From the NCBI RefSeq assembly GCF_018255755.1, contig NZ_CP073766.1:4834501-4898500 (forward strand): a DNA stretch of 64,000 nucleotides. The letters are read 5' to 3'. A model generated the notes under the pieces. That model was given only the letters and a program-made list of their open reading frames with translations. It did no database searches and was not told where the DNA came from. A program made the position numbers and the translations under genes. Origin of the DNA: Chitinophaga sp. HK235 (lineage in GTDB: Bacteria; Bacteroidota; Bacteroidia; Chitinophagales; Chitinophagaceae). Positions 52,250 through 60,877 of the stretch are shown piece after piece; position 1 is the first letter of the stretch, and each line of letters starts with the position of its first letter.

Positions 52250-54103
52250 TCAGGCTTTTGTATGCTTTTCCACGTTACTGATGAATCTGTGCAGGTCATT
52301 TTTTGTTTGTAGTATATCCTCCCACAAATCTCCAACTTCGTTTATTCGTTGGAGTGAGTTAAAAATATCAAAGTCACTGATCCGCAGCGATTCATTCACT
52401 TCTTTCCAGGACAGCGGCATAGACACGGTGGCGCCGGGCTTAGGTCTTACCGAATATGGCGCGGCCACCGTTTGTGCCACCCTGTTCTGCAGATAATCGA
52501 GATACACCTTTTTATTGCGGGCCGATTTGGTCCTTGTTACACTGGTAGTCTGAGGCAGTTCGCGATGAACATGCCGGGCGATATACTCCGCAAATAAACG
52601 GCAGGTATCGTAACTGTATTTGCCTCCGGTAGGAATATAGATGTGTAGCCCTTCAGAGCCGGAAGTTTTACAGAAACTTTCCAGCCGGTACTGGTCCAGA
52701 AAAGCTTTAATATGCAGGGCTACCTCCACTACGTATTTAAAATCTATGTTTTGCGGGTCCAGGTCCATCACTACAAAGTCAGGATTATCCAGGCTGGAAG
52801 TACGCGACAGCCAGGGGTTAACCTCAATGCAGCCCAGGTTGATCATATAAACCAGTGTAGCCTGGTTGTTGCAGAGCAGATAATCTACCTTTTTACCGGT
52901 GGAAGCAGCCATCAGCGGAATGCTTTTAATCCAGTCGGGTGTTTGTTCCAGGTCCAGGTCTTTCTGGTAAAAAGACGGGTGTGTTATCCCGTTAGGGAAA
53001 CGATGTAACGACAGGGGCCTGTCTTTCAGGTGTGGCAGGATATAACCAGCTATGGACAGGTAGTAATCGATCAGCTGTCCTTTGGTAATATTTTCTTTAG
53101 GCCAGTATATTTTCTGCTGGTTGGTGAGGGTCACCTTTTTACCGTTCAGGGTGATGACACGATTGTTTTCCGCTGTCGCTGTTGCCATAGTCATGGATTT
53201 AGGTGTTTCCGTATGTATGTCCGCAGCGGGTTTGTCTTCTCTCAGTCCCAGGAATACAGGCATACGGAGGATACCATCACCTGTCCATTCGGAGAACTTC
53301 ACCTGGCATACCAGTTTGGGTTTAACCCAGGTAACGGGCATGTCTGTCTTTATTTTCTGCGTAAAAGGCGAAGTCTTTTGCACCAGCGGCATCAGCTTGT
53401 TGTACAGTATGGCGAGCATGGCATCATTAAAGCCTCCGCCACAGTTGCCGATATACTTCAGCTTTTTATCTTCATACAAGCCCAGTACCAATGCACCTAG
53501 TTTCTTGCGGCTGCCTCTGGGGGCGGTGAAGCCACAGATAAGGGCTTCCTGCTCGTTGGTAACTTTTATTTTCAGCCACGACATGGTCCTCCTGCCTTCT
53601 TCGTATGTGCTATCGGTTTTCTTCGCTATAATGCCTTCCCATTGCTGCTGTTGCGCCTTCTGGAAAAAATCCTTTCCCTTCTTCAGTACATGGGCAGAAA
53701 ACTGTACCCTTTTATCATTCAGCTGGTCTACCAGATCTTTTAACAGGCTCTTTCGTTCCAGTAGTGAGAGCTGTTGTAATTCGCTGCCATTGAGGTGTAA
53801 CAGGTCGAAGACCATGTATACGAGGTTACCTTTACCGGTAGTTTTATAATTCTGGAGTAATTGAAAATGGGAATTTTTTTTGTTGTCCAGCACGATGATT
53901 TCTCCATCCAGCACCACATTATGCGCAATATTCTCTACAGCAGCCACCACAGCGGGATAATCCCTGCTAAAATCTTTTTCATTGCGGGAATAAAGGGATA
54001 CCTTATGTTGCTGTACAGTGGCAATAGCACGATAGCCGTCCCATTTAGTTTCGAATAACCAGTCAGCATCATTAAACGGAGCATCTACCAATGTGGCCAG
54101 CAT
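52250..54103 (-). CDS. ligD: DNA ligase D, ligase and polymerase part (second half of split gene)
   Basis: This frame holds the ATP-dependent ligase domain (nucleophile Lys20 in FETKWDGYR counted from the Met at 54103, then the OB fold) and the primase-polymerase domain (about 330-610; VVMDLDPQN and KTSGSEGLHIYIP). The Met at 54103 is internal; the frame is open back to the A9 run at 54193, encoding a Pro/Glu linker SSIPTPEPEPEPIKK. A -1 shift there joins it to the phosphoesterase frame to make an 841-residue LigD, a normal length. LigD repairs double-strand breaks with Ku. Without a shift this half lacks its own good start. Confidence 0.85.
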   Translation of the reverse strand: MLATLVDAPFNDADWLFETKWDGYRAIATVQQHKVSLYSRNEKDFSRDYPAVVAAVENIAHNVVLDGEIIVLDNKKNSHFQLLQNYKTTGKGNLVYMVFDLLHLNGSELQQLSLLERKSLLKDLVDQLNDKRVQFSAHVLKKGKDFFQKAQQQQWEGIIAKKTDSTYEEGRRTMSWLKIKVTNEQEALICGFTAPRGSRKKLGALVLGLYEDKKLKYIGNCGGGFNDAMLAILYNKLMPLVQKTSPFTQKIKTDMPVTWVKPKLVCQVKFSEWTGDGILRMPVFLGLREDKPAADIHTETPKSMTMATATAENNRVITLNGKKVTLTNQQKIYWPKENITKGQLIDYYLSIAGYILPHLKDRPLSLHRFPNGITHPSFYQKDLDLEQTPDWIKSIPLMAASTGKKVDYLLCNNQATLVYMINLGCIEVNPWLSRTSSLDNPDFVVMDLDPQNIDFKYVVEVALHIKAFLDQYRLESFCKTSGSEGLHIYIPTGGKYSYDTCRLFAEYIARHVHRELPQTTSVTRTKSARNKKVYLDYLQNRVAQTVAAPYSVRPKPGATVSMPLSWKEVNESLRISDFDIFNSLQRINEVGDLWEDILQTKNDLHRFISNVEKHTKA

Positions 54104-54153
54104 GGGTTTATAAACTTTTTTGACCGCTTGTGTTTTCCGGGTGATGTGTTTTT

Positions 54154-54774
54154 TTATTGGCTCAGGTTCGGGTTCAGGAGTAGGTATGGAGCTTTTTTTT
54201 TACGGGAAGCTTCCTTTTCGCGGATACCTTTTGTTTTTACACTTTCCGGCGTATAGTCTTCACTGTTATATTGATCTACTGCATACTTATCCCGGTGTTT
54301 GATCATCAGCCAGGCGTTGTCGTTAGACGCTTTCATTCTTACGAGGGCAAACTCACCTTTCAGTTTTTTTCCTTTCAGCACAATTTTCAGGTCGCCGGAT
54401 TCGATTTCTTTCTGTGCATCAGCATCAAAATTTTTTCCGCTGCCACGCATGAGTTCATAGGTGCCCTTATCCCATATATAGACGGTACCGGCACCGTAGT
54501 TGCCTTGGGGGATGGTCCCCTGAAAGTCTTTGTAATCATAGGGATGGTCTTCCACCTGCATAGCCAGCCGTTTATCTGCAGGATTCATAGACGGACCTTT
54601 TGGCACCGCCCAGCTTTTAAGGACACCAGCCACTTCCAGCCTGAAATCGTAATGCAGCCGGGTAGCATGATGCCGTTGTACTACAAACGCATGTATTCCC
54701 TGCTGTGGTTTACCTGCCACCGGTTCTGTAGTGGATTCAAAATTTCTTTTCTGCTTATACCTGCTCAGGCTCAT
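54154..54774 (-). CDS. ligD: DNA ligase D, 3'-phosphoesterase part (first half of split gene)
   Basis: The 206-residue frame carries the LigD 3'-phosphoesterase domain: HHATRLHYDFRLEVAG (about 34-49) with the catalytic His and Asp, GTIPQGNYGAGTVYIWDKG, and a late WLMIKHRDKYA. After the A9 run (54193-54201) it adds 12 residues and stops, just where the linker to the ligase domain should start. The 5' end overlaps the Ku stop by 4 nt, so translation is coupled to Ku. The C-terminal dozen residues are probably not part of the intended product. Confidence 0.85.
   Translation of the reverse strand: MSLSRYKQKRNFESTTEPVAGKPQQGIHAFVVQRHHATRLHYDFRLEVAGVLKSWAVPKGPSMNPADKRLAMQVEDHPYDYKDFQGTIPQGNYGAGTVYIWDKGTYELMRGSGKNFDADAQKEIESGDLKIVLKGKKLKGEFALVRMKASNDNAWLMIKHRDKYAVDQYNSEDYTPESVKTKGIREKEASRKKKAPYLLLNPNLSQ
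54193..54201 (-). other. A9 run, frameshift site in ligD
   Basis: On the coding strand CGT AAA AAA AAA GCT gives three Lys codons, matching the slippery form A_AAA_AAA. The -1 frame is blocked by a stop immediately before the run and open after it; the 0 frame stops 12 codons later. Therefore the shift must occur here. One added A would do the same. Programmed slippage, phase variation, mutation and a base-calling error are all possible. Confidence 0.8.
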
Positions 54775-55562
54775 GATGCACGTTTTTTACTGGGGGCAGC
54801 TGGTTTACTACCCAGGCTGGCCTTCAGCTGGTCAAAAAGATCATCGCTTTTGGTATGCACGACCTTCATTTTCTTCACTACCGGCTTTTTGCCGCTGGCT
54901 TTGGCTTTGATGATCTTCATCAGTTCTTCTTTGTATTCATCCTTATATCGGCTGATATCAAATTCGGCAGCATATTGTTTGATCAGTTCTATCGCCATAT
55001 CCAGCTCCTTTTTACCTATCCTGACATCAGAAGGCAGCGTCAGGTCCTGCGAGGAGCGGATCTCTTCTTCATAGCGCAGTTGCTGCAGCAACAGATAATT
55101 TTCGCGGGGCCTGATCACAGAGAGATGTTCCTGGCTCCGCAATACAAAACGGCTCAGGCCGGCCTTAGCGGTTTTCTGCAGGGCTTCCAATAGCAGCTCA
55201 TAAGCTTTTTCACCGCCTTTGGCGGGTTCCAGGAAATAGGGATTTTCGAAATAGATATCGTCAATGGAGGCTTCATCCACGAAAGATTCTATTTCGATGA
55301 TCTTGCTTCTTTTAGGACTGGCTGCTTCGAAGTCTTCATCTTCCAGCACCACGTATTCGTCTTTGTAGAGATATCCCTTAACGATTTGTTCCCATGGTAC
55401 TTCCTTACCGGTATTTTCATTGACCCTTTTATACCGGATATGAGCCAGCCCGTTGCTGTCCAGCATATCCAGGTCGAGACGGCTGTCCTGTGTGGCACTA
55501 TATAGTTTTATGGGAATGTTTACCAACCCAAACCCGATTGACCCTGACCATATTGCACGCAT
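54771..55562 (-). CDS. ku: Ku end-binding protein
   Basis: The 263-residue protein is the bacterial Ku homodimer subunit that binds DNA ends and recruits LigD. The Ku core covers about 1-195 (AIWSGSIGFGLVNIPIKLYS at the start is typical; YKDEYVVLEDEDFE follows). The C-terminal tail (about 220-263) is Lys/Ser-rich and probably binds DNA or LigD. It overlaps ligD by 4 nt and is divergent from the 55675 gene. Confidence 0.95.
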   Translation of the reverse strand: MRAIWSGSIGFGLVNIPIKLYSATQDSRLDLDMLDSNGLAHIRYKRVNENTGKEVPWEQIVKGYLYKDEYVVLEDEDFEAASPKRSKIIEIESFVDEASIDDIYFENPYFLEPAKGGEKAYELLLEALQKTAKAGLSRFVLRSQEHLSVIRPRENYLLLQQLRYEEEIRSSQDLTLPSDVRIGKKELDMAIELIKQYAAEFDISRYKDEYKEELMKIIKAKASGKKPVVKKMKVVHTKSDDLFDQLKASLGSKPAAPSKKRAS

Positions 55563-55674
55563 GGTATAATGTTTTTGATGATCCGTTGATGATTAACACA
55601 AATGGTACCAGTATACAGGTAAAACAGCGCGGCATAACTTTTGGTTTTTCCGTTGTTAACCAAAACCTGTTTTT

Positions 55675-56022
55675 ATGGAAAAGCCAGGAGAAATGACGAC
55701 CCTCACACGGGTTTTACAACGGTTGCATGAAAAAGGATTTGATCACGAGTTAAAGATGAGTGATCAAGGCAGCATGCAATCACCGGATATACAGAAAGTG
55801 TATCATCCGGAAGATCTTTTGATCATTAAAACCTACCGTTTTGAAGGCGAATCAGATCCGTCTGACTCATCCATCCTCTATATTATGGAAGACAAAGAGG
55901 GGAACAAGGGTTATGTACTGGATGCATATGGTATGTATACTACTCACGAAGAAAGTGGTTTTGCTGATTTTATCCATCGGATAAAAGTAGAAGACCGGGA
56001 AGAGCAAATACTGTTTGGCTGA
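55675..56022 (+). CDS. Small conserved hypothetical protein
   Basis: The 115-residue acidic protein has a helical start (TLTRVLQRLHEKGFDHELKM) and a beta-rich core with VYHPEDLLIIKTYRFEGESD and GYVLDAYGMYTT. Similar Bacteroidota proteins of about 100 residues are sometimes labelled phosphoribosylpyrophosphate synthetase, but no PRPP or ATP motif is visible and I do not support that name. It lies alone between Ku (divergent) and two tandem hairpins. Confidence 0.72.
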   Translation: MEKPGEMTTLTRVLQRLHEKGFDHELKMSDQGSMQSPDIQKVYHPEDLLIIKTYRFEGESDPSDSSILYIMEDKEGNKGYVLDAYGMYTTHEESGFADFIHRIKVEDREEQILFG

Positions 56023-56057
56023 CTGATCCTGCAGATCAAGAACACTTTTTCATTTTC

Positions 56058-56086
56058 ACAAGGCCCGCCATACAGGTGGGCCTTGT
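56058..56086 (+). terminator. Hairpin after the small hypothetical gene
   Basis: A 12-bp stem ACAAGGCCCGCC with GGTGGGCCTTGT (one G-U pair) and a 5-nt loop, 35 nt after the stop; T-tract weak. Confidence 0.65.
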
Positions 56087-56105
56087 TGTGTCAGTAAGAC
56101 AATAA

Positions 56106-56137
56106 AAAAGCCCTTGTAAGTTATTACAAGGGCTTTT
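56106..56137. terminator. Bidirectional intrinsic terminator
   Basis: A perfect 14-bp stem AAAAGCCCTTGTAA with its complement and a 4-nt loop, between the 55675 and DUF892 genes, which are convergent. Confidence 0.88.
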
Positions 56138-56183
56138 CCGTTCAACAACTATACAGATCTGTTTTATTAAGCATGGTTTTGGT

Positions 56184-56750
56184 TTATTCGGCAGCTGCTT
56201 CTTCATTAACGGTAGATTCAGCTATCTCTGTAAGCAGGCTGTCAGTATGTTTTTCTTCTTCCAGGGTTTGCTCCAGGAGCTCTGCTACATCAGCATGTCC
56301 CATTACATTGGCCAGCGTGCGCAGACATCCGTATGAAGCAATTTCGTAATGTTCGATTTTCTGCATGGAAATGATAATGCCCGCATCCCTGACCATGGAA
56401 TCAGCTTCGGTATCATCCAGAAACACCTGTGCTTCCATCATCAGTCCTTCCATGGCTTCACATTTTTTGGTCTGGGGCTTTTTCCCCATTATTTCAAAAA
56501 TTTCTTCGAGCCGCATGACATGATGTTTGGTTTCTTCCAGGTGTTCATCCAATGCATAGGTCAGTTCATCGGAAGTAGTTGCTTTCTGCATCTTTGGTAT
56601 TGCCTTGAGCAGATTTTTTTCAGCCCAGTAAATATCTTTTAGTTCTTCCATAAAGAGTTCTGCGAACCGGGTGCGATTCATATGTCCATGGCTATTGGAC
56701 TTATGGGCAGGCCTTCTGGCAGAACCGTGTGCGGATTTTGAAGCAGGCAT
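56184..56750 (-). CDS. DUF892 ferritin-like protein (YciE/YciF)
   Basis: The 188-residue protein has a basic N-terminal tail (about 1-25) and a four-helix ferritin-like DUF892 domain (about 26-185). Likely metal ligands are in EELKDIYWAEKNLLKAIP, in the LDEHLEETKHHVMRLEEIFE helix, and in KIEHYEIASYG and TLEEEKHTD. YciE/YciF proteins are stress-induced and of uncertain activity. It is followed by a terminator. The 56783 gene lies upstream. Confidence 0.9.
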   Translation of the reverse strand: MPASKSAHGSARRPAHKSNSHGHMNRTRFAELFMEELKDIYWAEKNLLKAIPKMQKATTSDELTYALDEHLEETKHHVMRLEEIFEIMGKKPQTKKCEAMEGLMMEAQVFLDDTEADSMVRDAGIIISMQKIEHYEIASYGCLRTLANVMGHADVAELLEQTLEEEKHTDSLLTEIAESTVNEEAAAE

Positions 56751-56782
56751 AAAAATTAAATTTTAGGTTCAACATATGCTAC

Positions 56783-56986
56783 TTATTCCGGCTTGTGTCT
56801 ATCAAAGGCCTTTTCGGCCTCTGGTGAGGCTGGCTGCCGGGGGACTTCCCGTTCAGGCAGCTCTTCCGGAACAGTATCCGGCGGCTTTTCCGGAGGAGGC
56901 TGCACCGGCATCGGATCTTCCCTTCTGGGCTCTTCCCTGTTCGGCGTAGGCTCTTCGTCTGGCTGCTGTTTTCTTTCCGGGTTCAT
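56783..56986 (-). CDS. Small Pro/Glu-rich hypothetical protein
   Basis: The 67-residue frame is strongly biased to Pro, Glu and Arg (PVQPPPEKPPDTVPEELPE) and would be disordered. No family is recognised. It lies 32 nt upstream of the DUF892 gene on the same strand. The bias and its position favour a real gene of the stress-response type, but a chance ORF is possible. Confidence 0.5.
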   Translation of the reverse strand: MNPERKQQPDEEPTPNREEPRREDPMPVQPPPEKPPDTVPEELPEREVPRQPASPEAEKAFDRHKPE

Positions 56987-57293
56987 AATTTATGCTTTAT
57001 GAGTTCAATTACTAAAAAATCAAAGTTCATTCCAATGCGGGTATACCGGCCACCAATATTACAGCACCTATTCATCAAATCCCTGTCAGCATTCCGTTTC
57101 ACTGATCTACAACCTTTTCCGCAGGCATTGGTGGTACTCTTTCCCGTCGTAGTTTCATGAACCGTAGAAATAAAAAGCATACTGTGGAAATAGTTGCTCA
57201 GAAAGGACTTGCCGGATTACGCTGTTTTGTCATCTTTTTTTAAAACATAAAATAGTATCTTGATTGCACTGTAATCATCTATAGTAGAAATCA
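56987..57293. other. Intergenic region before the CHASE3 kinase
   Basis: About 300 nt with no supported gene or RNA. It must carry divergent promoters for the 56783 and 57294 genes. Confidence 0.5.
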
Positions 57294-58724
57294 ATGCACT
57301 TTCCAGTACATAAAAAAATACGCATCGGATTTTTCATCGCCTTCACAGTTATAATAGCTGCGTCCATATTTTCTTACCTGGTAGCTAAAAACCTGCTGGA
57401 GAATGCTGGCAGGCTCAATCATGCGATCGAAGTCTCCAAACGGCTGGAAGTGATCACCCGTCAGTTGAAGGAAGCAGAAGCGGCCATCAGGGGCTATAAT
57501 CTCACTAAAGACAGTGCCTTCCTCGATCCCAGTATGAAAGAAAGAAGCAAGCGGATTGAGCGGGAATATCTGCTGCTCCGGCAAATAACCGCTGAAAGCC
57601 CCCGGCAACAGCAGCATCTCGATACGTTGCGCGATTTACTCGCCATCAAATACCGGCAACTGCTGTCTGGCAGTCATGCTGCTACTGTAGCAAGGCAGGA
57701 AAGCTCTGTTAAGGAAGGTGAAAAATCAATGGACAAGCTGGACCGTAAGGTGCAGGACATGATCCGTATTGAAGAAAGCCAAGTACATGAGAAGGCAAGG
57801 CTCTTTCATTTTTTCTCTGTTCTTTGGGTACCAGTGATCTTTATTTCGTCGCTTGTAGCGATCCTGATAGGGATCTATTCCTACGTGACTCTCACACGCG
57901 AATTCAGGCTGCAACTGCATATAGAGAGCAAAATGAAATCCTATCAGCGTGACCTGCAACAGAACATTTCCCTGCTCAACAAAACCAACCAGGAACTGGA
58001 ACAGTTCGCTTATGTGGCCTCGCACGATCTGCAGGAGCCGCTGCGCAAAATTTCCACTTTCAGCGACCGGTTGCAGATGAAATACAAGGACCAGCTGCCC
58101 CCCGACGCCACCCAGCTGATAGATCGCATGGTATCTGCCGTGTCCCGCATGCGGGTATTGATCAACGACCTGTTGGTTTTTTCCCGGGCAGGCCGCATCA
58201 CGCCTGAAAGTATCACCACTGTAGATATGAACGTGTTGCTGCAGGAAGTACTGGCTGATCTGGAAGTGACTCTGGAAGAAAAAAATGTAACCGTCACCAC
58301 CGAAGCCCTCCCGATGATCGAAGGCAGCGCCACCTCCTTCCATCAGCTGTTCCAGAACATCCTGGCCAATGCTATCAAATTCGCCAGCCCCGATAGACCG
58401 CTGGAGATCCATATCCGCCAACAGGTACTATCCGGCCGGGAACTTGGCTTTGTAAAAGAAAACCGCTGGGACACCCCCTTCTGCCGCATCAGCATTGAAG
58501 ATAACGGTATCGGTTTTGATCCCGCCTTCGCCGAACGTATTTTCCTCATCTTTCAGCGCCTGCATGGCATCAGCGAATATTCCGGCACCGGGATCGGCCT
58601 GGCCATCTGCAAAAAAATTGTTGACAGCCACAACGGTTTCATCTTCGCCGAAGGCATGCCCAACAAAGGAGCCTCCTTCATCATTGTGCTACCCCTTGCA
58701 CAAAACAACAAAAATGAGAACTGA
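57294..58724 (+). CDS. CHASE3-domain sensor histidine kinase
   Basis: The 476-residue kinase has membrane helices at about 8-28 and 178-200 flanking a CHASE3-type helical sensor (about 35-170; LKEAEAAIRGYNLTKD is typical). After a coiled coil comes HisKA with phospho-acceptor His244 in YVASHDLQEPLRKIS, then HATPase_c (N box in FQNILANAIKFA, G1 in ISIEDNGIGFD, GTGIGLAICKKI). The pattern is that of cyanobacterial-phytochrome-like kinases that are often paired with single-domain receivers. The next gene encodes a receiver-PAS-kinase 80 nt later. Confidence 0.92.
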   Translation: MHFPVHKKIRIGFFIAFTVIIAASIFSYLVAKNLLENAGRLNHAIEVSKRLEVITRQLKEAEAAIRGYNLTKDSAFLDPSMKERSKRIEREYLLLRQITAESPRQQQHLDTLRDLLAIKYRQLLSGSHAATVARQESSVKEGEKSMDKLDRKVQDMIRIEESQVHEKARLFHFFSVLWVPVIFISSLVAILIGIYSYVTLTREFRLQLHIESKMKSYQRDLQQNISLLNKTNQELEQFAYVASHDLQEPLRKISTFSDRLQMKYKDQLPPDATQLIDRMVSAVSRMRVLINDLLVFSRAGRITPESITTVDMNVLLQEVLADLEVTLEEKNVTVTTEALPMIEGSATSFHQLFQNILANAIKFASPDRPLEIHIRQQVLSGRELGFVKENRWDTPFCRISIEDNGIGFDPAFAERIFLIFQRLHGISEYSGTGIGLAICKKIVDSHNGFIFAEGMPNKGASFIIVLPLAQNNKNEN

Positions 58725-58804
58725 TCCAGCCACCGATAAAGATTAGCACTTTTCTTGCTGTGTAAACCACCTGACAGCTATTGCCCGAATTTCAACTTAC
58801 CCAG

Positions 58805-60244
58805 ATGAGCGAGCGTCCGATACAAATACTCATGATTGATGATGATGAAGATGATTTTTTCCTGGTGACGGAATTACTGCGCGATATATCACCCGGACAA
58901 TACACGCTGGAATGGGCCCCTACCTATCAGAAAGGAGTGGAAGCCATTGAACGCAGGACCCACGATATCTTCCTGGTAGATTACCGGCTCGGCCCACACA
59001 CCGGTTTGGACATCCTGCATCTTTTCCAGGAAATGCAATACCGCATGCCCGTGATCATGCTCACCGGCAAAGGCGATTATGCAATAGACCAGGAAGCCAT
59101 GAGGGCCGGAGCATACGACTATCTCGTAAAAGGAGAAATCACCGCCGACCTGCTGGAGCGCTCCATCCGCTACGCACTCGATGAATACAAACATCTGCGT
59201 ACCATCGAAGAGAGTGAAAAAAAATATTATGGCATCTTCGAAAAAGCACATGATCTCATCGTTCTGGCAGACTGTGATAAAAACATCATCGATGCCAACC
59301 CTGCAGCGCTGAAAACCATGCAGTACACCAAAGCGGAAATACTGAAACTGCATCTGCGGGACCTTTTCATTTCCCGCGAACAAAGCGAACAATTCATCGA
59401 AAACATCTGCAACGACGGCATAGCCGGCACACAGGAATATGAGTTTAAAACACGGAACAGCAAAAAAATGGTGGTGCTTATCAATGCCGTGATGCTGGAC
59501 GAAGCAGAACAGATCTTCCTTTGTGTAATACAGGATATCACAGAGAAAAAAAGAGAAGAACAGGAAAAACAACACCAGGAAAAATTTGTTATCACCGGTC
59601 GTATTGCCCGGGTAATTGCACATGAGGTCCGTAATCCGCTGACCAACATCCTCCTAGCAGTGAGCCAGTTCAAAGAGGAAGATGAAGTGGCCGCCAGTAA
59701 TGAGTCTTCGCTCTACACCGATATTATCGAACGTAACTGCACCCGCATCAACCAGTTGATCACTGAGCTGCTGGACAGTACCCGCATGATAGAACTGCAC
59801 ACCGCAGAACATGGCATCAATCAGCTGATAGATAATGCACTCAGGCTGGCCCAGGACCGGATGCAGCTGCATGAAATGCGGCTCAACAAACAGCTGGCCG
59901 CTCCGGATATCCGGGTGAATGCAGATGATGAAAAAGTAGTGATCGCATTTCTTAACATCATTATTAACGCCATTGAAGCAATGGCGCCTGGCAAAGGTAT
60001 TCTCACCGTTACCACCCGGCGTAACCAGGACAAAGCCCAGGTGCAGATTTCAGACAATGGCATCGGCATCCCCGGAGATAAATTATCACGCCTGTTTGAC
60101 CCCTTTTATACCAGCAAATCCAAAGGCACCGGCCTTGGCCTTACCAGCACTCAAAACATTCTTTTAAATCATAAAGGAACCATACATGTAGACAGCGAGC
60201 AGGGTAAGGGCACAACCTTCACCATCACACTACCGGCGGTGTAA
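58805..60244 (+). CDS. Receiver-PAS-histidine kinase hybrid
   Basis: The 479-residue protein from the ATG at 58805 (a TTG eight codons earlier is the only other option) has a receiver domain at the N terminus (about 5-125; acidic cluster IDDDEDD, acceptor Asp59 in IFLVDYRLG), a PAS domain (about 140-250), HisKA with His273 in VIAHEVRNPLTNI, and HATPase_c (DNGIGIP, GTGLGLTSTQNIL). The receiver-first order suggests that phosphorylation by the upstream CHASE3 kinase modulates its own kinase activity. Confidence 0.92.
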   Translation: MSERPIQILMIDDDEDDFFLVTELLRDISPGQYTLEWAPTYQKGVEAIERRTHDIFLVDYRLGPHTGLDILHLFQEMQYRMPVIMLTGKGDYAIDQEAMRAGAYDYLVKGEITADLLERSIRYALDEYKHLRTIEESEKKYYGIFEKAHDLIVLADCDKNIIDANPAALKTMQYTKAEILKLHLRDLFISREQSEQFIENICNDGIAGTQEYEFKTRNSKKMVVLINAVMLDEAEQIFLCVIQDITEKKREEQEKQHQEKFVITGRIARVIAHEVRNPLTNILLAVSQFKEEDEVAASNESSLYTDIIERNCTRINQLITELLDSTRMIELHTAEHGINQLIDNALRLAQDRMQLHEMRLNKQLAAPDIRVNADDEKVVIAFLNIIINAIEAMAPGKGILTVTTRRNQDKAQVQISDNGIGIPGDKLSRLFDPFYTSKSKGTGLGLTSTQNILLNHKGTIHVDSEQGKGTTFTITLPAV

Positions 60245-60250
60245 ATGGCA

Positions 60251-60754
60251 TCAGGCCTGCCCCTTATCCCCCAAACGTAGTTTACGCTTCCGGAGATGCT
60301 CTTCATGTTTGCTCAGCGCCCCTTCAATAGCCTCTTCTATAGAGTGTGATTCATTCATGGAAATCCGTTTTTTAGTTTCCTCTGCCATCGCCAGGTAATA
60401 TCTGTGCAGGATGTCCAGTTCCTCTTCAGATAAATCTTCTACGTCGATCAGCCGGTTGCTGGCCTGTTGATGGGCAGCAATGAGTTCATTCAATTTCAGC
60501 TGTATGGATTTGGAGTCTTTATTCTGGGATTTCTGAATGATAAATACCATCAGAAAAGTAATGATGGTGGTTCCGGTATTGATCACGAGCTGCCAGGTGT
60601 CTGAGTAATGAAACAAGGCACCTGTTAATCCCCAGAGGATAATTACACTGAGTGCTACAAAAAAGGCCCAGGCGCTGCCAGTAGCGGCAATTACCGTAGA
60701 TGCCATCGTTTCAAAAAATCTCTTCCCGGATTTTCCCTTAGTAAGAGGCTTCAT
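60251..60754 (-). CDS. Low-affinity iron permease family protein
   Basis: The 167-residue protein has two hydrophobic segments (WAFFVALSVIILWGLTGALF and a second near 58-76) and the motif DTWQLVINTGTTIITFLMVF of the family related to yeast Fet4. It continues with a helical soluble tail (about 80-167; LKLNELIAAHQQASN). The activity of bacterial members is unproven. It is convergent with the hybrid kinase, 6 nt apart. Confidence 0.86.
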   Translation of the reverse strand: MKPLTKGKSGKRFFETMASTVIAATGSAWAFFVALSVIILWGLTGALFHYSDTWQLVINTGTTIITFLMVFIIQKSQNKDSKSIQLKLNELIAAHQQASNRLIDVEDLSEEELDILHRYYLAMAEETKKRISMNESHSIEEAIEGALSKHEEHLRKRKLRLGDKGQA

Positions 60755-60817
60755 AGCATTTGGTTATTGGAGTTGAAAATTTTCTCACAAAACAACAAGG
60801 TGAGTATATCCTGAAGC

Positions 60818-60859
60818 AAAAAAGGGAGCAAAGCACTTTAAGTACCCTGCTCCCCTTTT
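60818..60859 (-). terminator. Intrinsic terminator of the sigma-54 activator gene
   Basis: Stem AAAAGGGAGCA with TGCTCCCCTTTT and a 17-nt loop, followed by T6 on the minus strand. Confidence 0.85.
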
Positions 60860-60877
60860 CTCTATAAACCAATACTT

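Noticed and set aside
54154..54774. Independent stand-alone phosphoesterase gene
   Set aside because: Stand-alone LigD phosphoesterases exist, but here the -1 frame continues directly with a natural Pro/Glu linker into the ligase domain, so one split gene is the better reading.
56983..57180. 65-codon minus-strand frame upstream of the Pro-rich gene
   Set aside because: It overlaps the start of the Pro/Glu-rich frame and has no recognisable feature.
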